Shown one piece after another: positions 57,149 to 64,000 of a stretch of DNA of 64,000 bases (positions within the stretch are counted from its first letter, which is position 1; each line of letters opens with the position of its first letter). Below the pieces are notes generated by a model. It had not been told where the DNA came from. It did not search any database and worked only from the letters and a program-made list of their open reading frames with translations. A program made the position numbers and the translations under genes. This DNA comes from Shewanella subflava (lineage in GTDB: Bacteria; Pseudomonadota; Gammaproteobacteria; Enterobacterales; Shewanellaceae), in NCBI RefSeq assembly GCF_025971955.1, contig NZ_JAPDMX010000028.1, positions 186,001-250,000 on the forward strand, read 5' to 3'.

Positions 57149-57535
57149 TTAGTGTTTCTTGTCGCTTTTAGGCGTTAGACGTTGGTCAACTTCAAAAGGT
57201 GCCACCACCACACCTAAGTCTTCTTGAACGGGGAAGACAGCAATAAATAAGTCATCGTCTTCCATACCACTTACCCAGCGTTGTTGAAATTCATCAAGTG
57301 GGATCGCTAAAGGTTCACAATCTTTCCAATCATCAACAGCCCAAAGTGCTGCTGTTTCTTCAGATGGCCACATCGGAATGCAATCTTCATCTTCGGTGGT
57401 TAACATCACGCAGCCATCGCTGTCTTGTAAAGACCAAATGACTTTATTGGCTTTTACTTGCTCAATCATATAGTCATAACGGCCTTCAGGCGTTAGGTTC
57501 ATTAGTTCAGCGATGCTTTTTTCTTTAGTGCTCAT
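57149..57535 (-). CDS. DUF2750 domain protein
   Basis: This 128-aa soluble acidic protein has the DUF2750 pattern: LTPEGRYDYMIEQVKANKVI, GCVMLTTEDEDCIPMWPSEE, AALWAVDDWKDCEP and a C-terminal EDLGVVVAPFEVDQRL. The function is unknown; related proteins are often encoded beside other small uncharacterised genes. The ATG at 57535 gives the family-like MSTKEKSIAEL; the frame is open to 57556. It is upstream of the 171-aa membrane protein gene. Confidence 0.85.
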   Translation of the reverse strand: MSTKEKSIAELMNLTPEGRYDYMIEQVKANKVIWSLQDSDGCVMLTTEDEDCIPMWPSEETAALWAVDDWKDCEPLAIPLDEFQQRWVSGMEDDDLFIAVFPVQEDLGVVVAPFEVDQRLTPKSDKKH

Positions 57536-57623
57536 GTGATTCTCATATGGCTGCAATCAGCAATAGCTATGCCGATCAGGGACAATTATGTGCGCATAAT
57601 ACCATTGACAAGAATAATTGAAA

Positions 57624-57655
57624 AAGAAAAGTCCGAACACGGTCGGACTTTTCTT
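57624..57655 (-). terminator. Terminator after aqpZ
   Basis: A 13-bp perfect stem, AAGAAAAGTCCGA / TCGGACTTTTCTT, with a 6-nt loop is followed by TTT on the minus strand. It lies 17 nt after the aqpZ stop. Confidence 0.94.
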
Positions 57656-57671
57656 AAACGGGGGATAAAAT

Positions 57672-58370
57672 TTATTTAGCGGCGGGTTGAAAACTGCGAT
57701 AAATGATGCCGGCTAAAATAGCGCCAACAATCGGTGCGATCCAGAATAACCAAAGTTGAGAGAGCGCCCAATCACCGACAAACAATGCAGGCCCGGTGCT
57801 TCGTGCAGGATTAACTGAAGTGTTAGATACCGGAATACTAATCAGGTGAATAAGAGTTAAACCAAAACCAATCGCAATTGGCGCAAAACCTTTTGGCGCG
57901 CGGTCATCGGTTGCTCCTAATATAATCAGCAAGAAAAACAGCGTCATGACAATTTCACAAATCAATACCGCAATTAAGTCATAGCCGCCTGGTGAGTGTT
58001 CGCCAAAACCATTTGAGGCAAACCCTGCACTTAATGCAAATCCGTCCTGTCCTGATGCAATTAAATATAAAATGCCTGCGCCCATTATGGCGCCAGAAAC
58101 TTGGGCAATGATATAGGGAAGTAGTTCACTGGCATTGAAACGGCCACCGGCCCATAATCCAAATGACACTGCAGGATTAAGATGGCATCCAGAGATATGG
58201 CCAATGGCGTAAGCCATGGTTAAAACGGTCAAACCAAAAGCAAATGATACACCAAGCAGTCCTATTCCTACATCTGGAAAGGCCGCAGCAAGTACTGCGC
58301 TGCCGCAACCGCCTAATACTAGCCAGAGAGTGCCTAAAAACTCTGCTAGCATTTTTTGTTTTATATCCAT
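57672..58370 (-). CDS. aqpZ: Aquaporin Z
   Basis: AqpZ is a tetrameric water channel of the inner membrane. The 232-aa protein has about six helices and both NPA boxes: [17 protein letters not shown] and [14 protein letters not shown]. The Arg after the second NPA and the small residues around it fit a water-selective filter. The length equals E. coli AqpZ. AAGGA lies 8 nt before the ATG. It is monocistronic with a strong terminator. Confidence 0.96.
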   Translation of the reverse strand: MDIKQKMLAEFLGTLWLVLGGCGSAVLAAAFPDVGIGLLGVSFAFGLTVLTMAYAIGHISGCHLNPAVSFGLWAGGRFNASELLPYIIAQVSGAIMGAGILYLIASGQDGFALSAGFASNGFGEHSPGGYDLIAVLICEIVMTLFFLLIILGATDDRAPKGFAPIAIGFGLTLIHLISIPVSNTSVNPARSTGPALFVGDWALSQLWLFWIAPIVGAILAGIIYRSFQPAAK

Positions 58371-58445
58371 AACTTCATTCCTTGTTAATGTGCATGCCAG
58401 TCAAGTAAAGTCTATAAAACAGTAAGTTGTCAATAACACAAAAGA

Positions 58446-59558
58446 TTATTTTGATGAAAATTTTCCACCGAGCACCGCTTCTCTGTTTGCACCTGTAACG
58501 GCGGGTAAATTTGCGGGTAATTGGTGTTCATAACGCATGGCTAGCCAAGCAAAAGCGATGCCTTCAACCCACTTAGGGTCAACGCCTATCTCGGTCGTTG
58601 TCGCCAATTTATAGCCAGGTAAAAGCAGACTAAGTCTGCGCATTAAGGCTTTATTCAGCGCGCCGCCACCACAAACGTACATTTCACCTTGGGGGTTAAG
58701 TTTATTCACATCGTTGGCAATGCTGTGGCAGGTTAAGTCGAGCAAGGTTGATTGAATATCTTCTTCATCTAAATGACTGAAATCAGCGAGTTGCTGCTCT
58801 AACCAGGCTTGATTGAATAACTCGCGTCCAGTGCTTTTGGGGTAATGTAATGAAAAATAAGCATGGGATAATAGCTGTTTTAATAAATCAGGATTGGAAG
58901 TGCCAGACTCCGCCCACTCACCGTCTTTATCAAAGGGCTGTTGCTGTACTTGTTGGATAAAAGCATCAATTAAATTATTACCAGGACCGGTATCAAACCC
59001 AAGTACCTGATTCGAATCACCTGGAAGGTAAGTAATATTGGCAATACCGCCAATATTTAATATCACTCTGGAAGTATCAGTTTTGGCAAATACTTGCTGG
59101 TGGAATGCGGGTACCAGTGGCGCGCCTTGTCCACCTAACGCAATGTCCTTGCGGCGAAAATCGGCAATAACATCAATGCCGGTTTCGACTGCAATGGTAT
59201 TAGGATCGCCAATTTGTAGGGTGAAGCCAATTTCTAAATTGGGCATGTGTCTGACTGTCTGACCGTGAGACCCTATCGCTATGACTTCACTTGGACTCAC
59301 ACCTGCCAGTGCTAATAATTGATTGACTGCTTTTGCAAATAACAAACCGACACTACGATCAATACGGCCTAAACGGTTTATTTCGTCCGTTGAGGGTTGG
59401 CAAAGGCGTTGTAGTCCTTTTAACAAGTGGTCAGGAATGGCTTCTGTATGTGCGTAAACCAATAAAGGATAACCGCTACTGAAATCGACCAGAACGGCAT
59501 CAACGCCGTCCATACTGGTTCCAGACATAAGGCCAATATAATATTCAGGCTGCGACAT
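58446..59558 (-). CDS. anmK: Anhydro-N-acetylmuramic acid kinase
   Basis: AnmK phosphorylates and opens 1,6-anhydro-MurNAc released during cell-wall turnover, giving MurNAc-6-phosphate. The chosen ATG ([20 protein letters not shown]) gives 370 aa, one more than E. coli, with AAGGA 9 nt upstream. In-frame upstream starts (59567, and TTG at 59579) are less likely. It has the ATP-site opening [21 protein letters not shown] and [15 protein letters not shown]. The next gene upstream is an M23 peptidase, a fitting wall-turnover partner. Confidence 0.95.
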   Translation of the reverse strand: MSQPEYYIGLMSGTSMDGVDAVLVDFSSGYPLLVYAHTEAIPDHLLKGLQRLCQPSTDEINRLGRIDRSVGLLFAKAVNQLLALAGVSPSEVIAIGSHGQTVRHMPNLEIGFTLQIGDPNTIAVETGIDVIADFRRKDIALGGQGAPLVPAFHQQVFAKTDTSRVILNIGGIANITYLPGDSNQVLGFDTGPGNNLIDAFIQQVQQQPFDKDGEWAESGTSNPDLLKQLLSHAYFSLHYPKSTGRELFNQAWLEQQLADFSHLDEEDIQSTLLDLTCHSIANDVNKLNPQGEMYVCGGGALNKALMRRLSLLLPGYKLATTTEIGVDPKWVEGIAFAWLAMRYEHQLPANLPAVTGANREAVLGGKFSSK

Positions 59559-59639
59559 TAATGACATTCCTTGTAACAAGGGAAACTAAAAGAGATGTAT
59601 GGGTGATAATATGCTCACCCACACAATATAGATAAGGGA

Positions 59640-61109
59640 TTAATTACTGGCGAGCTGTTGTTGTTGATTCGACTTAATCTGTGCCATCAGTTGTTTACTT
59701 AACCCATCAAACTTTGCTTTTTCACTGCGGTCTATCGGCAGCGATTTAGGCAGGTTAACGGTGCGCGGATTACGATGTACCCCATTGACAATAAATTCGT
59801 AATGTAAATGTGCGCCTGTCACTCGGCCAGTGCGTCCAAGTGTCCCAATGATCTGCCCTTGTTTTACCGTGTCGCCACGTTTTACGCTGCGCTTAGTTAA
59901 ATGCAAATACTTAGTGGTATAAGTATCGTTGTGTTTGATAAATACGTAATTACCGTTGTACTGATTGTAGCTCGATTCGATTACTTTACCGCGACCAGCC
60001 GCTTTGATTGGAGTGCCAATGGCGGCAACATAATCTACCCCTCTGTGGGCTTTCACCTGGCCTGTAACTGGGTGAAGTCGACGAGGATTAAAATTAGAGC
60101 TTACGTATTTAAAATCAACGGGTGATCGTAAAAATGCTTTACGCATACTATCGCCTGTTTCCGAGTAGTACTGGCCATCTTTATATCTAATCGCAGTATA
60201 ACGCTCGCCTTGGTTAACAAACTCGGCCGCTAAAATATTGCCAGTTCGAATAAATTGCCCATCGGCATATTCTTGTTCAAAAATCAGTGAAAAGTGATCG
60301 TTTTTACGGATATCTAAGGCAAAGTCGATATCCCAACCGAAAATATTAGCCAACTGCATAATATGGTTAGCTGATAAACCTGCATCGGCAGCGGCACTCC
60401 AAAAATTACTTTTTATGTTGGCAGTAATAAAAGACTGCCGAGTTTCGAGCGATTTTTTGTTTACGGTTTCTTTATATTTATCATTTGCTTTGGTGATAAC
60501 TAATGTGGATATTTTATCGATTCGGTAGCTTAATTCGGTTAATTCGCCTTGGGCATTTTTACTGATCGCAATTTCTTCGCCAGGGATGATTTTAACTAAA
60601 TTCTTTTTTGCAAGTGGCAGGCGAGTAATGTCATAAACATCTTTTGATGTCAGTCCTGCACGATTGAATAAACCACCCAAGGTGTCGCCTTTGGCAACTT
60701 CATAATATTCAACTTGATTTTCAAGTGCAGCAGCCTCTTTTAACGCTTTTTGCTGCGCTTTTAGTTCTTCATCGATACGATCAATTATCTCATCCGTTTT
60801 CGCGCCAGACGATAAGGTTGAAAGGTGAGCGATAAAGGCTTCATCATCGGCAGTGGGTAATCCCATTTCTGCTTCGGTATCATCGTTGTTAGCGGTTTTT
60901 TCTGGTGCGCTTGGGCTTCTAAAAGCCAAAGGTACTTGATAGCGGGTATTGCTTTGCAGAGTTGCAGAAGGTTCCATCGAGGTTTGTTTAGAAGCCTGAG
61001 CGTCTTCTGATGGAAACATCAAAATAAAAAAAGTGAAAATAGCCAATATTGCTAAGGCTATTTGATGTGCTTTAGGCAGCAACTTAAATAATGTAATCAG
61101 CTTTGCCAT
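59640..61109 (-). CDS. M23 peptidase with LysM and OapA-like domains (MepM-type)
   Basis: This is a periplasmic peptidoglycan endopeptidase of about 489 aa. The N-terminal anchor is ALAILAIFTFFILMF. A LysM-like segment, VEYYEVAKGDTLGGLFNRAG, follows at about 147-166. The C-terminal M23 domain has the zinc ligands in HRGVDYVAAIGTP and HLHYEFIVNG. The order matches E. coli MepM (YebA), which cuts D-Ala-mDAP crosslinks to allow wall growth. The ATG at 61109 is used; the frame starts with TTG at 61124. It is divergent from tyrS and upstream of anmK (81-nt gap). Confidence 0.9.
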   Translation of the reverse strand: MAKLITLFKLLPKAHQIALAILAIFTFFILMFPSEDAQASKQTSMEPSATLQSNTRYQVPLAFRSPSAPEKTANNDDTEAEMGLPTADDEAFIAHLSTLSSGAKTDEIIDRIDEELKAQQKALKEAAALENQVEYYEVAKGDTLGGLFNRAGLTSKDVYDITRLPLAKKNLVKIIPGEEIAISKNAQGELTELSYRIDKISTLVITKANDKYKETVNKKSLETRQSFITANIKSNFWSAAADAGLSANHIMQLANIFGWDIDFALDIRKNDHFSLIFEQEYADGQFIRTGNILAAEFVNQGERYTAIRYKDGQYYSETGDSMRKAFLRSPVDFKYVSSNFNPRRLHPVTGQVKAHRGVDYVAAIGTPIKAAGRGKVIESSYNQYNGNYVFIKHNDTYTTKYLHLTKRSVKRGDTVKQGQIIGTLGRTGRVTGAHLHYEFIVNGVHRNPRTVNLPKSLPIDRSEKAKFDGLSKQLMAQIKSNQQQQLASN

Positions 61110-61294
61110 TGACTCTAGTACCAATTTCCCACTCTTGTTGTTATCCGTTAAGTGTACACTCTTTCATTTGCTGTGGCTAACAAGTAACATAGTCCTCTTT
61201 ATTTTATTTATTAAGGCTTGTTCATCTTTGACGGTTGTTTTGGCAGCAAAGAACAACAGGCTTTCATGATTACGCTCTAGGAGTTGCAGTAGAG

Positions 61295-62491
61295 ATGGCT
61301 GATTTAGATCAAGTGTTGGCAGAGATCAAACGTGGTACAGACGAAATTTTACTTGAGACAGATCTCATTGAAAAACTTAAAGAAGGTCGCCCACTTAAGA
61401 TAAAGCTAGGTGCTGATCCTACCGCACCCGATATCCATTTAGGCCACACGGTCATTTTGAACAAAATGCGTACTTTTCAAGAGTTAGGTCACGAAGTGAT
61501 TTTTTTGATTGGTGATTTTACCGGTATGGTCGGTGATCCAAGTGGTAAAAACAGTACGCGTCCACCGTTAACACGTGAGCAAGTGCTTGCTAATGCTGAA
61601 ACCTATAAAGAACAGGTGTATAAAATTTTAGACCCAGCTAAAACGCGCATCGAATTTAATTCTAGCTGGTTAGAGCCATTAGGCGCAGCTGGTATGATCC
61701 GTTTAGCATCTCAGCAAACGGTTGCGCGTATGATGGAACGTGATGATTTTAAAAAGCGTTATGCGTCAGGTCAGTCAATTGCGATCCATGAATTTATGTA
61801 CCCTTTACTGCAAGGTTACGATTCGGTTGCACTGCAAGCTGATGTGGAACTGGGCGGAACCGACCAAAAATTTAATTTATTAATGGGTCGTGAATTACAA
61901 AAAGCAGAAGGACAAAAACCGCAAACGGTTATTATGATGCCATTGCTTGAAGGTTTAGACGGCGTGAAAAAAATGTCTAAATCGGCCCATAACTACATTG
62001 GTGTGAGTGAACCTGCCAATGAAATGTTTGGTAAAATCATGTCGATTTCCGATGATCTCATGTGGCGTTATTTTGAATTACTGTCTTTCCGTCCATTAGA
62101 AGAGATTGCAGGCTTTAAGCAAGATATCGAAAATGGCACTAACCCACGTGATATTAAAATCACTCTAGCCAAAGAGATTATTGCTCGTTTCCATGATGAG
62201 GCCGCAGCAGAAGCTGCGCATCAAGAGTTTATCAATCGTTTCCAAAAAGGTGCCATACCGGATGATATTGAAACAGTTATCCTTGAGGCTGGCGAGGGGT
62301 TAGCGATTGCTAACTTGCTAAAAGATGCTGGTTTAGTGGGATCTACCTCTGATGGCATGCGCATGATTAAACAAGGTGCAGTGAAAATTGATGGTGAAAA
62401 AGCCGAAGACAGTCGTCAGGTGTTTAACAGCGGTTTTGAAGCGGTAGTACAAGTTGGCAAGCGTAAATTTGCTAAAGTGGTATTAAGTTAA
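61295..62491 (+). CDS. tyrS: Tyrosyl-tRNA synthetase
   Basis: TyrS charges tRNA-Tyr. The 398-aa class I synthetase has the HIGH-type motif [22 protein letters not shown] (KMSKS) and a C-terminal S4 domain ([17 protein letters not shown]). The sequence [15 protein letters not shown] and the overall pattern place it in the TyrS2/TyrZ-like branch, distinct from the E. coli TyrS type. The start [12 protein letters not shown] has AGGAG 11 nt upstream; the frame is open back to 61235. Confidence 0.95.
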   Translation: MADLDQVLAEIKRGTDEILLETDLIEKLKEGRPLKIKLGADPTAPDIHLGHTVILNKMRTFQELGHEVIFLIGDFTGMVGDPSGKNSTRPPLTREQVLANAETYKEQVYKILDPAKTRIEFNSSWLEPLGAAGMIRLASQQTVARMMERDDFKKRYASGQSIAIHEFMYPLLQGYDSVALQADVELGGTDQKFNLLMGRELQKAEGQKPQTVIMMPLLEGLDGVKKMSKSAHNYIGVSEPANEMFGKIMSISDDLMWRYFELLSFRPLEEIAGFKQDIENGTNPRDIKITLAKEIIARFHDEAAAEAAHQEFINRFQKGAIPDDIETVILEAGEGLAIANLLKDAGLVGSTSDGMRMIKQGAVKIDGEKAEDSRQVFNSGFEAVVQVGKRKFAKVVLS

Positions 62492-62512
62492 TTTACAAAA
62501 AACTAACCAATT

Positions 62513-62537
62513 AAAAAGGCTCTTAGGAGCCTTTTTT
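62513..62537 (+). terminator. Terminator after tyrS
   Basis: A 10-bp stem, AAAAAGGCTC / GAGCCTTTTT, with a 4-nt loop and trailing T lies 21 nt after tyrS. It may also serve the convergent operon. Confidence 0.93.
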
Positions 62538-62599
62538 AATGTTTTTTTATCATTGGTGTACCGCAATATTTGATAATCCCCACACATTAGCATGACGCA

Positions 62600-63076
62600 T
62601 TACTGAGACTCTAATTGGTCAGCCATAGTTTGGTAATCCATTAAATCCATGTGTTCTATTAAACGCTGGGTGTTTTTATCAAACGTTAAGGTGGTGACGC
62701 CTGGTACAGCAATATCAATGATTCTGTCTGGTTTACCGTATTGGTCTCCCGGCCCACGTAATCGGTAACTGCCGATAATCACCACAATCGAGCCGTTGTT
62801 AAACATATGCTCGATATTGAGTCGATATTCCAACACACCCTCATGGGCGCGAGTTAAAAAATCAATAATATGGCGTTCTCCCTTGTATTCAACGCCCGCG
62901 GTTTTATCAAAAAATATGCTTTCACGGGTATAGAATTGTTTTAGGGTTTTAAAGTCATGCTCAGTGTAGGCTTTAATATATTGCATGGCTAATTGCTGTT
63001 CGACAGGCATATCACCAAGATTTGCTTGTGCTGGAAAACTGAAAATGATGCAAAATAGTAGACTAATTAAACGCAC
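62600..63076 (-). CDS. Secreted NTF2-like (SnoaL-type) protein
   Basis: This 158-aa protein has a signal peptide (MRLISLLFCIIFSFPAQA, then NLGDMP). Its NTF2-like alpha+beta fold is suggested by YIKAYTEHDFKTLKQFYT, FLTRAHEGVLEYRLNIEHMF and VVIIGSYRLRGPGDQYG. Such domains bind small hydrophobic ligands or are enzymes of varied kinds; no function can be given. The start is GTG, one base after the TRIC gene stop, with AAGAGA upstream, so it is the last gene of a three-gene operon. Confidence 0.8.
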   Translation of the reverse strand: MRLISLLFCIIFSFPAQANLGDMPVEQQLAMQYIKAYTEHDFKTLKQFYTRESIFFDKTAGVEYKGERHIIDFLTRAHEGVLEYRLNIEHMFNNGSIVVIIGSYRLRGPGDQYGKPDRIIDIAVPGVTTLTFDKNTQRLIEHMDLMDYQTMADQLESQ

Positions 63077-63077
63077 A

Positions 63078-63704
63078 TCAGTGTCTCTTCGTTTTTAAAT
63101 CAAATGCGGGTAATGACAGGTGCCAACGAATAGCGCTCAATCTAATGATCAAGGTACTTAACATGGCCAAAAACATCGATGTCATACTATCCATTCCTGA
63201 GAGTAAGCTCAAGGTATAACATATACCACCTATGATTGACGCCGTCGCGTATATTTCAGTACGTAAAACCATTGGTACTTGGCGACATAAAAGATCGCGA
63301 ATAATCCCACCGCCAACGCCAGTGATTAGGCCCATAACAACCGCAATCATGCCTGAGTGACCCAGTAATAATGCTTTTTCAGCACCAATCACGGTAAATA
63401 AGGCCAAACCAAAGGCATCTGCGACCGGCAGTGTCATTTGTGGTAATTTGTGTGGTTTACGCACTAACACTAAACAGGCTAAAACGGTGGCTAATATCAC
63501 TATGATGTAATTGTGATTAGTGATCCAAAATACCGGCGTGGTGCCTAACAAAGCATCACGGATACTGCCGCCGCCAATAGCGGTGACCGAAGCCAAAACG
63601 ATCACCCCAAAAGGGTCCATGCGGTGTTTTCCCGCGGCTAATGCGCCTGACAATGCGAATACCGCCGTGCCACAAAGGTCAAAAAAGTAGATCCATTGAC
63701 TCAT
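63078..63704 (-). CDS. TRIC/UPF0126 family cation channel protein
   Basis: This 208-aa membrane protein has about seven helices and the two internal repeats of the UPF0126 (YicG/YadS) family. Each repeat carries a glycine-rich motif: [14 protein letters not shown] and [14 protein letters not shown]. Structures of bacterial members resemble eukaryotic TRIC monovalent-cation channels. The start overlaps the stop of the upstream DUF2721 gene by 4 nt (ATGA), so translation is coupled. Confidence 0.92.
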   Translation of the reverse strand: MSQWIYFFDLCGTAVFALSGALAAGKHRMDPFGVIVLASVTAIGGGSIRDALLGTTPVFWITNHNYIIVILATVLACLVLVRKPHKLPQMTLPVADAFGLALFTVIGAEKALLLGHSGMIAVVMGLITGVGGGIIRDLLCRQVPMVLRTEIYATASIIGGICYTLSLLSGMDSMTSMFLAMLSTLIIRLSAIRWHLSLPAFDLKTKRH

Positions 63705-64000
63705 TTACTTAACTCTTTTAGGTGAATATTGAGGGCATCAACTGAGATACGAATTTCAATGACCGACAAAATCAACGAATATAGCAATAGCAATAAACTG
63801 ATCCCAAAAATAATTGAGCCGGTTTGGTTAAAGCCAGTGTAGAGAAAAATCATGCATAATACGCATAGGGCAAAGCTGCTGACACCGGCTTCTTGCATTT
63901 TGCGGATAAGGTTAATTCTTTGTTTGAGGTTTTTGATTTGGTTGTCGTTTACTGGCTTTCCTGCCTGGCTTAGTTGGCGAATTAACGCCGCTAATGAAAA
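63701..64000 (-). CDS. DUF2721 family protein, 5' end beyond the window
   Basis: The frame stays open from the window edge through the ATG at 63898, so that ATG is internal. The visible 99 residues run ...[34 protein letters not shown], and then two hydrophobic helices (about 20 residues each) ending [14 protein letters not shown]. The RINLIRKM segment before paired helices is the DUF2721 pattern. The function is unknown. It is first in the DUF2721-TRIC-NTF2-like operon as far as can be seen. Confidence 0.78.
   Translation of the reverse strand, partial: FSLAALIRQLSQAGKPVNDNQIKNLKQRINLIRKMQEAGVSSFALCVLCMIFLYTGFNQTGSIIFGISLLLLLYSLILSVIEIRISVDALNIHLKELSK

Overview
The window is a contiguous stretch of a gammaproteobacterial chromosome with moderate-to-low GC. 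It is most likely from the genus Shewanella. This inference rests on the rpsU-yqeY-dnaG-rpoD block next to a tRNA, the hemL/pyrB/glucosaminidase/CLC/erpA order, the anmK-M23 peptidase-tyrS order, and an Lpp of the alanine-zipper type. No phage, CRISPR array, integron or intact transposon was seen.

Region 1 (1-4.1 kb): the 3' end of an NCS2-type purine permease, the proline pair proB-proA, and a TorF-like porin facing them across a shared terminator. Region 2 (4.4-28.3 kb) is the distinctive part, a long polyamine/beta-alanine/GABA catabolic island. It contains a cupin gene, mmsA/bauC-like and bauA-like genes for beta-alanine, and divergent puuC. A VanZ-like gene and sseA interrupt it. Then come puuB, divergent puuR, puuD-puuA-spuC, the potFGHI uptake ABC transporter, a second puuB, gabD-gabT, and a chemoreceptor gene directly downstream. 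Together they could import putrescine, glutamylate and oxidise it to GABA (or transaminate it directly), convert GABA to succinate, and drain C3 amines through beta-alanine and malonate semialdehyde. A near-perfect match to the E. coli PuuR box lies upstream of bauA/puuC. Several palindromes sit in the divergent promoter regions, and two strong intercistronic hairpins punctuate the operon.

Region 3 (28.4-33.6 kb): an RluA-type pseudouridine synthase, a DUF599 membrane protein, and an AaeXAB-like efflux operon (DUF1656, HlyD-type adaptor, FUSC transporter). These are followed by a decayed 3' fragment of an IS3-family transposase gene and one tRNA with a CAU anticodon, which by its acceptor stem reads as tRNA-Ile2.

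Region 4 (33.7-49.4 kb): the macromolecular-synthesis operon rpsU-yqeY-dnaG-rpoD, then tsaD, plsY, folB-folK, uppP, an rlmA-like methyltransferase, lpp, cca, exeA-gspB and nhaD. Region 5 (49.9-64 kb): hemL, pyrB, a Bax-like glucosaminidase, a CBS-domain CLC protein, a DUF6776-like gene overlapping erpA, a small membrane protein with DUF2750, aqpZ, anmK, an M23 peptidase, tyrS, and an NTF2-like/TRIC/DUF2721 operon cut by the window end.

Most of the window is ordinary core genome. The observations most worth following are the putative regulatory sites and chemoreceptor of the polyamine island, an approximately 108-bp diverged intergenic repeat present twice, the IS3 remnant, the altered selectivity motif of the CLC protein, and the nested palindromes upstream of nhaD.
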